Assembly: GCA_002730985.1 (NCBI GenBank) | Contig: PCBP01000017.1 | Coordinates: 8,841-22,340 of the forward strand | Direction of reading: 5' to 3' | Length of the DNA stretch: 13,500 nucleotides | Origin: Flavobacteriales bacterium | GTDB taxonomy: Bacteria; Bacteroidota; Bacteroidia; Flavobacteriales; BACL11 | Part shown: piece after piece, positions 7,388-13,500 of the stretch | How the letters are laid out: each line of letters opens with the position of its first letter | Position numbering within the stretch: the stretch's first letter is position 1 | Program-made: the position numbers and the translations under genes | Notes under the pieces: generated by a model | The model's database searches: none | What the model saw: the letters and a program-made list of their open reading frames with translations, nothing else | Told to the model about the DNA's origin: nothing

Positions 7388-7416
7388 CACTCGTATTAAC
7401 CAAATATTTAAAAAAA

Positions 7417-8421
7417 ATGAAAAAAAATTTACGAAACATATTAGCCCTTTCTTTAGGACTAATGACAACTGTCGCTTTCGCACAAGATTGGAATGCTGAT
7501 TCAAGAACAAGAATTGACATGAGTGGTGATAACGACGCAATGAGTGCTGCACAAAGAGTTACTGTAGGTACAACTTGGGGTGGTTCAGATTGGGGTATTC
7601 ACATTTCTTCTGATGTTAACTATACAATAGGAGGAGATGAGGAAGTTACTGCTGAAGTTTATGAAGCATATGCTTCTACGGACCTAATGGGTTACGCTAG
7701 TTTAACTATGGGTCGTCAAGCGATCAACAATGGTTCAGGAGCGTTAATGTCAACTAACGACTGGGGAACAAACAGAACTACATGGGATGGTGCAACTTTC
7801 GGTTTAAACCTTGATATGGCTGACGTTACTATCGGTTACCACAGAACAAATGGTGGTGCTGAAGGTGAAGAAGACGCTGGTAACATGTGGTTAAATGCAG
7901 GTGGTGACTTCTCTGGATGGGCTGTAAATGTATTATACATGACAGACGAAGGAAATGATGACGCTGCAACTGGTATTGACATTTCTGGTGAAGTAGGAGG
8001 AGCTGGAGTTTCTGCTTCTATGAATACTGACTTTGATGGTAATGAAATGAGAGTTATCGGTTTAACTTACGCTATAAATGACGATATGGGAGTTAACGTA
8101 TCTCAAACAGTTTATGGTGAAGACGGTGATTTCAACATGGCTGGTACTAACATGGATGGTTCATGGGACGTTACTGGTAACATGGGTTACTTAGGTGCAG
8201 GTTCTGAATTATTATCTTATGGTTTAACTTACAATATGGCTGGTATCTCTTTAGGAGCAACTATGCATAATGTAACTAACTCTATGGATGAGGCTGTTGA
8301 TACAGATGCTACTGAAATATCTTTAGGTTATTCATTAAATGATAATGCTGGTTTAAGCTTATCAATGATTGATGATAATGATACTAAGTACATGTGGTTA
8401 ACTTTAAACGTAGGTCTATAA
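7417..8421 (+). CDS. Acidic porin-like outer-membrane protein
   Basis: The 334-residue product starts MKKNLRNILALSL and has a clear signal peptide cut after AFA (residue 22). The mature chain shows alternating polar/hydrophobic strands and many Gly, Asp, Asn, Trp and Tyr residues, no Cys and no internal hydrophobic helix, as expected of an outer-membrane beta-barrel. The segment TMGRQAINNGSGALMSTNDW (98-117) resembles the GRQ...G...W region of alginate-export/porin-like barrels, so a passive channel is likely; the substrate is unknown. By hand count the mature protein has about 48 Asp/Glu against 8 Lys/Arg. GGT, GCT, AAC, GAC and TTA codons are enriched relative to neighbours, suggesting high expression. 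The ATG at 7417 is chosen over an in-frame ATA at 7333 because of the signal peptide and the promoter at 7380-7387. Confidence 0.75.
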   Translation: MKKNLRNILALSLGLMTTVAFAQDWNADSRTRIDMSGDNDAMSAAQRVTVGTTWGGSDWGIHISSDVNYTIGGDEEVTAEVYEAYASTDLMGYASLTMGRQAINNGSGALMSTNDWGTNRTTWDGATFGLNLDMADVTIGYHRTNGGAEGEEDAGNMWLNAGGDFSGWAVNVLYMTDEGNDDAATGIDISGEVGGAGVSASMNTDFDGNEMRVIGLTYAINDDMGVNVSQTVYGEDGDFNMAGTNMDGSWDVTGNMGYLGAGSELLSYGLTYNMAGISLGATMHNVTNSMDEAVDTDATEISLGYSLNDNAGLSLSMIDDNDTKYMWLTLNVGL

Positions 8422-8446
8422 TCCTACCCACAGTAAATAATATTTT

Positions 8447-8477
8447 AAAGGGCTGCTTTTCTAGCAGCCCTTTTTTT
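8447..8477 (+). terminator. Intrinsic terminator of the porin-like gene
   Basis: AAAGGGCTGCT (8447-8457) pairs perfectly with AGCAGCCCTTT (8463-8473) around the 5-nt loop TTTCT. It is followed by more T residues (a seven-T run at 8471-8477). It lies 25 nt after the stop codon and separates the two barrel genes transcriptionally. Confidence 0.93.
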
Positions 8478-8593
8478 ATATCTATATCTAGCAACTAACA
8501 AGATATTGTTAAGAAGTGTGTAAATAAAATTTAAATACTCATTACTGTTTTACTATCTTGCGGCCATTATTAACTATTTAAATATTTAAAAAG

Positions 8594-9043
8594 ATGAAAA
8601 AATTATTTTTAACCGCAGTAGTAGCTTTATCTACATTAGTTGCATCTGCACAATTTATGGTTGTCACAACTTATGATAACGATCAAGAAGAAAATGCAGA
8701 TAAAATTACTGCAAACTTGGGTATTGGATATATGGTAAGTGATGCCTTAACCGTTGGAATTGCCAAAGGAAGTGAGCACGCACATGAAGGACATGATCAT
8801 GAAGAAGATGAAGACACTTATGACTTATGGGTACGTTACAACATTGCACAAGTAGAAGGTGCTTACGCCTCATTGCAAATGCCTACTGAAGATGGGTCTG
8901 ACAACATGAGTATTGGTCTAGGATTTGCTTTTAATGTATGGAACGGCTTATATGTTGAGCCTAACTTTACTATGCCAACAAGCGAAGATGATGATGGAGA
9001 CCGAGAAGGAACTTTTAATCTTGGACTTTCTTACAGATTCTAA
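8594..9043 (+). CDS. Small acidic outer-membrane beta-barrel protein with His-rich loop
   Basis: This 149-residue protein begins MKKLFLTAVVALSTLVASAQ, a typical signal peptide cut after ASA (residue 19). The remaining 130 residues read as amphipathic strands (ITANLGIGYMVS, DLWVRYNIA, SIGLGFAFNV, TFNLGLSYRF) and end in Phe, the usual barrel insertion signal, so a small OmpA/OmpX-like barrel is likely. Residues 59-74 form a hydrophilic loop, GSEHAHEGHDHEEDED, with His62, 64, 67 and 69 flanked by Asp/Glu, resembling metal-binding loops. About 26 acidic against 5 basic residues are present in the mature chain. No family name is assigned with confidence. It has its own terminator and lies 172 nt after the porin-like gene, with which it shares acidity and export signals but no obvious sequence identity. 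No clear promoter motif was found in the gap. Confidence 0.75.
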   Translation: MKKLFLTAVVALSTLVASAQFMVVTTYDNDQEENADKITANLGIGYMVSDALTVGIAKGSEHAHEGHDHEEDEDTYDLWVRYNIAQVEGAYASLQMPTEDGSDNMSIGLGFAFNVWNGLYVEPNFTMPTSEDDDGDREGTFNLGLSYRF

Positions 9044-9056
9044 AGACCTAATTTTA

Positions 9057-9099
9057 AAATAATAAAAAAGCCAGCTGATAGCTGGCTTTTTTATTATTT
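9057..9099. terminator. Bidirectional terminator between the small barrel gene and alaS
   Basis: A perfect 20-bp stem: left arm 9057-9076, loop GAT (9077-9079), right arm 9080-9099. The core is GCCAGCT/AGCTGGC, flanked by A-runs on one side and T-runs on the other, so it can terminate transcripts from both directions. The alaS stop codon (9094-9096 on the - strand) lies inside the right arm. Confidence 0.93.
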
Positions 9100-11688
9100 A
9101 ATTAGCTCTTTTGCTTTCTTTAGGGCATTATTTAGTCCGCTAGTATTATTTCCTCCAGCAGTAGCAAAAAATGCTTGTCCACCACCACCCCCATTAATTT
9201 CTTTAGCTAACTGTTTAATTATTATTACAGCATCCATTCCTTTAGCAACTAAATCATCGGTTAACATAACTGATAATAATGCCTTATCACCTGATTTAGT
9301 AGCTAATACCATAGCCATTTTTTCTTCTTGTCTAATTTGAAAAGAAAGATTCTTAATATCCTCAGCTTCCATCTCTACTTTTTTAGCAATAAATTTTATT
9401 CCATTCACCTCAACTGCTAATTTTAAAAGCTCATCCTTGATGCTTCTAGTGTTTACTTTCTTTAACTCTACTAATTGTCTTTCTAACTGCTTATTAGAAT
9501 TAACTAGCTGTTCGACTCCAGATTTTAAATCTTTATTCTTAACTAAATATCCAATTTCATTTAATAATGATTCTTTATCATTTAAATAGTCTAAGGCGCT
9601 ATCACCTGTTTTTGCCTCTATCCTACGTATTCCAGAAGATATGGACCCTTCTGATAAGATTTTAAATATCCCAATCTCACCTGTTGCATTAACATGTGTG
9701 CCCCCACACAATTCTTTTGATGTATTAAATTGAATCATTCTCACAATATCATCATATTTTTCCCCAAAAAGCATAATTGCTCCTAATTCTTGTGCTTTAT
9801 CTAAAGATAAATTCACATGCTCTTTCAAGATAATATTTGCTAGAATTTTGGAATTTATATCTTTTTCAATTTTTTGTAAATCAGATTTTTCAATTTTTGC
9901 AAAATGTGTGAAATCAAATCGTAAATACATAGGATTAACCAAAGAACCCTTTTGCACTACATGATCTCCTAAAATAGTTCTCAAACTCTCATGTAATAAA
10001 TGAGTAGCGGTATGATTTCTTGCGGATGCTTTTCTGTTCTCTGTATTTACTTTTGCAATAAAATTAGACCCAATCTCATTTGGCAAATCATCTATAAGAT
10101 GAATGATAAGTTTGTTTTCCCTTCTAGTATTAAGAATTGTTATCTTTTCATTAGAACTTTGGATTACACCAGTATCACCAACTTGCCCGCCACCTTCTGG
10201 GTAAAATGGGGTAATATTAAAAACTAATTGATACTGCAATCCATCTTGTGACTTAACTTCTCGATATCTAGTAATATTTATTTTTTTCTCTAGACAATCA
10301 TATCCCGCAAATTCTTCTACTTTATCTTCAACCAGGTGTTTCCAATCTCCCTTTTCTACCTTTCCAGCTTGTTTTGATCTTTCTTTCTGCTTTTTCATAG
10401 CAATCTCAAACTCTACTTTATTAAACATCAAGCCATCCTCACTTAAAATAAGTGCAGTTAAATCTAAAGGGAAGCCATATGTATCATACAGTTCGAAAAC
10501 TTGTTTGCCAGAAATCTCTCCAGTAGCAGATTTAGTAATATGAGCTATCCTTTTAAGCCCATCAGCCAAAGTTATTAGAAAAGAATTTTCTTCTTCTTTA
10601 ATTACTTTTTGCATTAAATCTTCTTGAGATTTCAACTCAGAAAAGTGCTCTCCCATCTGATTTATAAGCACCTCTACTAATTCGTACATAAATGCTTCTT
10701 TCAAGTTTAAAAAAGTGTAAGCATACCTAATAGCCCTTCGTAAAATTCTTCTGATAACATATCCTGCTTTTACATTTGAAGGTAGCTGCCCATCAGCTAT
10801 AGAAAATACTACAGCTCTAATATGGTCTGCAACAACACGCATAGCAATATCTTGCTTCTCATTATCACCATAATTCATGCCAGACCTTGTAGCTATTGCA
10901 TGTAGAATTGGTTGAAAAATATCAGTGTCATAATTAGACTTCACCCCTTGCATAATCATTGTAAGACGCTCAAAGCCCATTCCAGTATCAACGTGATGAT
11001 TTGGCAAAGGTTTTAAATTTCCATCTGAAAAACGATTGTACTGCATAAAAACCAAGTTCCAGATTTCAATTACCTGAGGATGATCTTGATTCACTAGTGA
11101 TCTTCCACTTATTTTTGCTATTTCTGAATCTCTTCTATTATCAAAATGAATTTCCGAACAAGGACCGCAAGGGCCTATTTCTCCCATTTCCCAAAAGTTG
11201 TCTTTCTTGTTTCCGTTCAATATCCTATTTTCTGGCAAATATTTCTTCCAAAAATTAAAAGTATCATTATCTTTTTCTAATTTATCCTCACTAGATCCTT
11301 CAAAAACTGTAACATATAATCTTTTCTTGTCTAAATTGCAAATATCAACTAGAAATTCCCAAGCCCAATCAATAGCTTCTTTCTTAAAATAATCTCCAAA
11401 ACTCCAAGATCCTAACATTTCAAACATAGTGTGATGATAAGTGTCATGACCGACCTCTTCTAGATCATTATGCTTACCAGAAACACGCAAACACTTTTGC
11501 GAATTTGCCACACGCAGATCTTTTGAGTCAGAATCACCCAAAAAAATGTCTTTAAACTGATTCATTCCTGCATTTGTGAACATCAAAGTAGGATCGTTCT
11601 TCACTACTATTGGTGCTGACACCACAATTTTATGTTGTTTAGACTTTAAAAAATCTAAGTATAACTTTCTAAGCGTATTGGCTTTCAT
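9094..11688 (-). CDS. alaS: Alanyl-tRNA synthetase
   Basis: This class II synthetase charges tRNA-Ala and edits mischarged Ser or Gly. At 864 residues it matches the usual length (E. coli 876). The aminoacylation domain comes first, with FTNAGMNQFKDIFLG (37-51) and GPCGPCSEIHFD (172-183). The tRNA-binding helices (about 265-345, GYVIRRILRRAIRYA) follow. The editing domain carries the zinc ligands His559 and His563 (HTATH) and Cys661 and His665 (CGGTH), all intact. The C-Ala domain ends with a Gly-rich segment, INGGGGGQAFFATAGG (831-846). The ATG at 11688 lies 103 nt from the divergent M23 gene start. No promoter motif was recognised on this strand. The 3' end runs into a shared bidirectional terminator. 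Confidence 0.98.
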   Translation of the reverse strand: MKANTLRKLYLDFLKSKQHKIVVSAPIVVKNDPTLMFTNAGMNQFKDIFLGDSDSKDLRVANSQKCLRVSGKHNDLEEVGHDTYHHTMFEMLGSWSFGDYFKKEAIDWAWEFLVDICNLDKKRLYVTVFEGSSEDKLEKDNDTFNFWKKYLPENRILNGNKKDNFWEMGEIGPCGPCSEIHFDNRRDSEIAKISGRSLVNQDHPQVIEIWNLVFMQYNRFSDGNLKPLPNHHVDTGMGFERLTMIMQGVKSNYDTDIFQPILHAIATRSGMNYGDNEKQDIAMRVVADHIRAVVFSIADGQLPSNVKAGYVIRRILRRAIRYAYTFLNLKEAFMYELVEVLINQMGEHFSELKSQEDLMQKVIKEEENSFLITLADGLKRIAHITKSATGEISGKQVFELYDTYGFPLDLTALILSEDGLMFNKVEFEIAMKKQKERSKQAGKVEKGDWKHLVEDKVEEFAGYDCLEKKINITRYREVKSQDGLQYQLVFNITPFYPEGGGQVGDTGVIQSSNEKITILNTRRENKLIIHLIDDLPNEIGSNFIAKVNTENRKASARNHTATHLLHESLRTILGDHVVQKGSLVNPMYLRFDFTHFAKIEKSDLQKIEKDINSKILANIILKEHVNLSLDKAQELGAIMLFGEKYDDIVRMIQFNTSKELCGGTHVNATGEIGIFKILSEGSISSGIRRIEAKTGDSALDYLNDKESLLNEIGYLVKNKDLKSGVEQLVNSNKQLERQLVELKKVNTRSIKDELLKLAVEVNGIKFIAKKVEMEAEDIKNLSFQIRQEEKMAMVLATKSGDKALLSVMLTDDLVAKGMDAVIIIKQLAKEINGGGGGQAFFATAGGNNTSGLNNALKKAKELIK

Positions 11689-11768
11689 TTTCTGTCTTTA
11701 TTCTTATTCTTTCACAATAAGTTGTTAGAAATCAATAATCTTTCAGCTCTTATCTAATGCAAAATAAG

Positions 11769-11776
11769 TAAATTTG
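11769..11776 (+). promoter_or_regulatory. Promoter -7 element of the M23 peptidase gene
   Basis: TAAATTTG matches TAnnTTTG and continues into CAC. It lies 15 nt before the ATG at 11792, predicting a very short leader. It overlaps the in-frame TTG at 11774, which therefore is unlikely to be the translation start. Confidence 0.55.
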
Positions 11777-11791
11777 CACAATTATTTCAAT

Positions 11792-12763
11792 ATGGCGAAA
11801 GTAAAATATTATTATGATACTAAAACACTAAGTTACAAGCGAATTAAACTTAGTAAATTAAATAAGATAAGGAACTTGTTTTATTTTCTTATTGGAAGCG
11901 CTTTCACAGGCTTAATAATGGTGATTATCTTCTTCCAATTTTTTGATAGTCCAAAAGAAAAAATCCTCAACAGAGAGATAAAACAACTTAGCACACAATA
12001 TAATGTAGTGCAAAATAAATTAAACCAAGTAGAATTAGTCCTTGACGATATCCAGCACAGAGACGATAACATCTATAGAGTTATTTTTGAAGCAGATCCT
12101 ATCCCTAAGTCTATACGTAAAGCAGGATATGGTGGAGTAAATAGATATAAAGATCTAACAGGCTATAATAACTCTGAACTTATTATTTCTACTGCTAATA
12201 AGATTGACCAAATTACGAAACAGCTTTATATACAATCAAAATCATTTGATGAGATAATAGAATTAGCAAAAAACAAAAAAGACATGTTGGCTGCTATTCC
12301 TGCAATACAACCTGTCTCTAATAAAGATTTAAGTCGTATGGCAAGTGGGTACGGATATAGGATTCATCCAATCTATAAGACTAAGAAATTACATGCCGGA
12401 ATGGATTTCTCAGCTAAAACAGGTACCCCAATCTATGCTACAGGAGATGGCAAAATAATAAAAGTGAAAAGAAGCCGAAGAGGTCACGGAAATCATGTAA
12501 TCATTGATCATGGATTCGGATACAAAACATTATATGCGCACATGTCAAAATACACTGTAAAAAGAGGGCAAAAAGTTAATAGAGGAGATATTATTGGCTA
12601 CGTTGGGAATACTGGCATGTCAACAGCCCCTCATTTACATTATGAAGTGCATAAAAACGGAAAAAAAATTAATCCTGTTAATTTTTATTATAATGATCTT
12701 ACTCCAGAACAGTACGAAAAGATGCTTGAGATCTCTTCTCAAAACAATCAATCATTTGACTAA
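11792..12763 (+). CDS. M23 family metallopeptidase (LytM-type), membrane-anchored
   Basis: This is a predicted zinc endopeptidase acting on peptidoglycan cross-links. From the ATG at 11792 (323 residues) it has a basic cytoplasmic N-terminus (MAKVKYYYDTKTLSYKRIK), one membrane helix (about 30-50), a probable coiled-coil stalk (about 55-90 and 130-165) and a C-terminal LytM domain (about 180-300). The metal and catalytic residues appear complete: His201 and Asp205 (HAGMD), His250 (LYAHMS), and His281 and His283 (HLHYEVH), so it should be an active hydrolase rather than an EnvC-like activator. The topology places the domain in the periplasm. The TAA stop overlaps the ATG of the MerR gene (TAATG), indicating co-translation. 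The divergent neighbour is alaS; I recall the alaS-M23-MerR grouping in other Bacteroidota genomes. Confidence 0.93.
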   Translation: MAKVKYYYDTKTLSYKRIKLSKLNKIRNLFYFLIGSAFTGLIMVIIFFQFFDSPKEKILNREIKQLSTQYNVVQNKLNQVELVLDDIQHRDDNIYRVIFEADPIPKSIRKAGYGGVNRYKDLTGYNNSELIISTANKIDQITKQLYIQSKSFDEIIELAKNKKDMLAAIPAIQPVSNKDLSRMASGYGYRIHPIYKTKKLHAGMDFSAKTGTPIYATGDGKIIKVKRSRRGHGNHVIIDHGFGYKTLYAHMSKYTVKRGQKVNRGDIIGYVGNTGMSTAPHLHYEVHKNGKKINPVNFYYNDLTPEQYEKMLEISSQNNQSFD

Positions 12764-13083
12764 TGCCAACCGAAAAACTTTTTTATAAGATCAGTGAAGC
12801 TGCAGAGATGTTTAGTGTTAATATATCAGCAATCCGTTTTTGGGAGAAAGAATTTGAAATCTTAAAACCTAAGAAAAACAAAAAAGGCAATCGACTTTTC
12901 ACCCCTAAAGACATAAAAAACCTTAAAATTATTTACCATCTACTTAAAGAAAGGGGCTTTACTGTTGAAGGAGCAAAAAAGAAATTGAAAGAGAATAAAA
13001 CAGATACAATAAACAATATTGAGATTGTAAGCCATCTAAAAGACATAAGAGGATTTCTGGTGAATCTAAGAAAGGAACTTTAA
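12763..13083 (+). CDS. Small MerR-family transcriptional regulator
   Basis: The 106-residue protein opens with a MerR-type winged helix-turn-helix: FYKISEAAEMFSVNISAIRFWEKEF (about 7-31), then the wing NKKGNRLFTPKDIKNLKIIYHLLKERGFTVEGAKKKL (about 39-75). Only about 30 residues follow (SHLKDIRGFLVNLRKEL), enough for a short dimerisation helix but not for an effector domain, and there are no Cys residues for metal sensing. It therefore probably binds DNA constitutively or responds through a partner. It is translationally coupled to the M23 peptidase gene through a one-base stop/start overlap and may regulate envelope genes, which is inference. Its end overlaps the end of the convergent hldD gene by 4 nt. 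Confidence 0.88.
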   Translation: MPTEKLFYKISEAAEMFSVNISAIRFWEKEFEILKPKKNKKGNRLFTPKDIKNLKIIYHLLKERGFTVEGAKKKLKENKTDTINNIEIVSHLKDIRGFLVNLRKEL

Positions 13084-13500
13084 AAATATTGTCTGGTGAG
13101 CAAATAATTTTTCACATAATCATTTACGCCATCCTCAAGAGTAATGAAAGATTTATTATATCCAGCACTTTGTAGTTTGGACATATCTGCCTGAGTAAAA
13201 TATTGGTATGTAGCACGAATATCTAGAGGTGTATCAATATATGAAATATTACTTCTAATATTCATTGCTTCAAAAGTAGTATTTACTAAATCATTAAATG
13301 TACGTGCTATACCACTACCAAGATTATAGAGCCCGTTTTCTGACTTTTTAGTCATCATAAATATAAGGGCATCGATAATATCTTTTACATATACAAAATC
13401 ACGCAATTGCTCTCCATCTTTATACTTAGGATTATGAGATTTGAAAAGGTGCATTTCTCCTGTTTTCTTAATCTGATTTACAGCCTGAAATATAACTGAG
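13080..13500 (-). CDS. hldD: ADP-L-glycero-D-manno-heptose 6-epimerase, C-terminal part (5' truncated by window edge)
   Basis: The frame stays open to the right edge beyond the Met at 13454 (upstream codons read SVIFQAVNQIKKTGE), so that Met is internal and about 139 C-terminal residues are visible. HldD converts ADP-D-glycero-D-manno-heptose to the L-glycero form for the LPS inner core. The extended-SDR signature DGEQLRDFVYVKDI and GLYNLGSG are present, and YFTQADMSKLQSAGYNKSF closely follows the HldD-specific [20 protein letters not shown] of E. coli, which separates it from GalE-like epimerases. The Rossmann NAD site and the catalytic Tyr/Lys are outside the window. The stop codon shares a TTAA with the convergent MerR gene. 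Confidence 0.88.
   Translation of the reverse strand, partial: SVIFQAVNQIKKTGEMHLFKSHNPKYKDGEQLRDFVYVKDIIDALIFMMTKKSENGLYNLGSGIARTFNDLVNTTFEAMNIRSNISYIDTPLDIRATYQYFTQADMSKLQSAGYNKSFITLEDGVNDYVKNYLLTRQYF

Noticed and set aside
7333..7416. N-terminal extension of the porin-like protein
   Set aside because: The extension would start at a non-standard codon upstream of the promoter and precede a perfect signal peptide; the ATG at 7417 is preferred.
8484..8506. Inverted repeat ATATCT/AGATAT between the two barrel genes
   Set aside because: Six A/T-rich pairs with an 11-nt loop in AT-rich DNA; expected by chance and not near a clear promoter.
8553..8560. CTATCTTG as a promoter element for the small barrel gene
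   Set aside because: It needs a one-base deletion to match TAnnTTTG and has no -33 partner.
11774..11791. TTG start six codons upstream for the M23 peptidase
   Set aside because: The TTG overlaps the TAnnTTTG promoter element, and MAKVKYYYDTKTLSY is the usual start for this family in Bacteroidota.
1..13500. CRISPR array, tRNA, insertion sequence, toxin-antitoxin or defence genes
   Set aside because: I found no regularly spaced repeats, cloverleaf, transposase motif or short coupled toxin-like pair; all sizeable frames are assigned to housekeeping or envelope genes.

Overview
The window looks like an ordinary stretch of a low-GC Bacteroidota chromosome, most likely a flavobacterium (class Flavobacteriia, possibly marine). 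This rests on AT-rich DNA, a DUF4290 gene directly ahead of murA, a SusC/RagA-like TonB-dependent receptor tail, start codons without Shine-Dalgarno sequences, and promoter elements of the Bacteroidota form TAnnTTTG. The taxon is inferred from gene content and style; no 16S or other marker is present.

Left part (1-7185, all + strand): the 3' end of a TonB-dependent outer-membrane receptor; a DUF4290 gene abutting murA (peptidoglycan precursor synthesis); a TlpA-like exported thioredoxin; then a tight grpE-dnaJ-ABC ATPase-ABC permease run. In that run the gaps are 4 nt (grpE to dnaJ) and 4 nt (dnaJ to ATPase), and the ATPase and permease overlap by 8 nt, so the co-chaperones and a NatAB-like exporter are probably co-transcribed.

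Middle part (7186-9099): two separately transcribed, strongly acidic, signal-peptide-bearing predicted outer-membrane beta-barrel proteins. The first is a 334-residue porin-like protein with codon use suggesting high expression, preceded by a 231-nt upstream region rich in short direct and inverted repeats. The second is a 149-residue protein with a His/Asp/Glu-rich loop. Each gene is followed by a clear hairpin terminator. The second hairpin is bidirectional and also serves alaS, which converges from the right.

Right part (9094-13500): alaS (alanyl-tRNA synthetase) on the - strand, diverging from an M23/LytM-type membrane-anchored peptidase gene that overlaps a small MerR-type regulator gene (TAATG junction). 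The regulator converges on the 3' part of hldD (ADP-heptose epimerase, LPS inner core), and the two stop codons share a TTAA.

The common theme is cell-envelope construction and proteostasis. No gene-free stretch exceeds 300 bases; the longest are 7186-7416 and 8422-8593. I see no tRNA, rRNA, CRISPR array, transposase, phage gene or defence system, and nothing that amounts to a new multi-gene system. The points most worth a second look are the reduced zinc domain of DnaJ, Asp in place of the catalytic-loop Cys in MurA, the two acidic barrel proteins with their regulatory region, and the two compact convergent gene ends.
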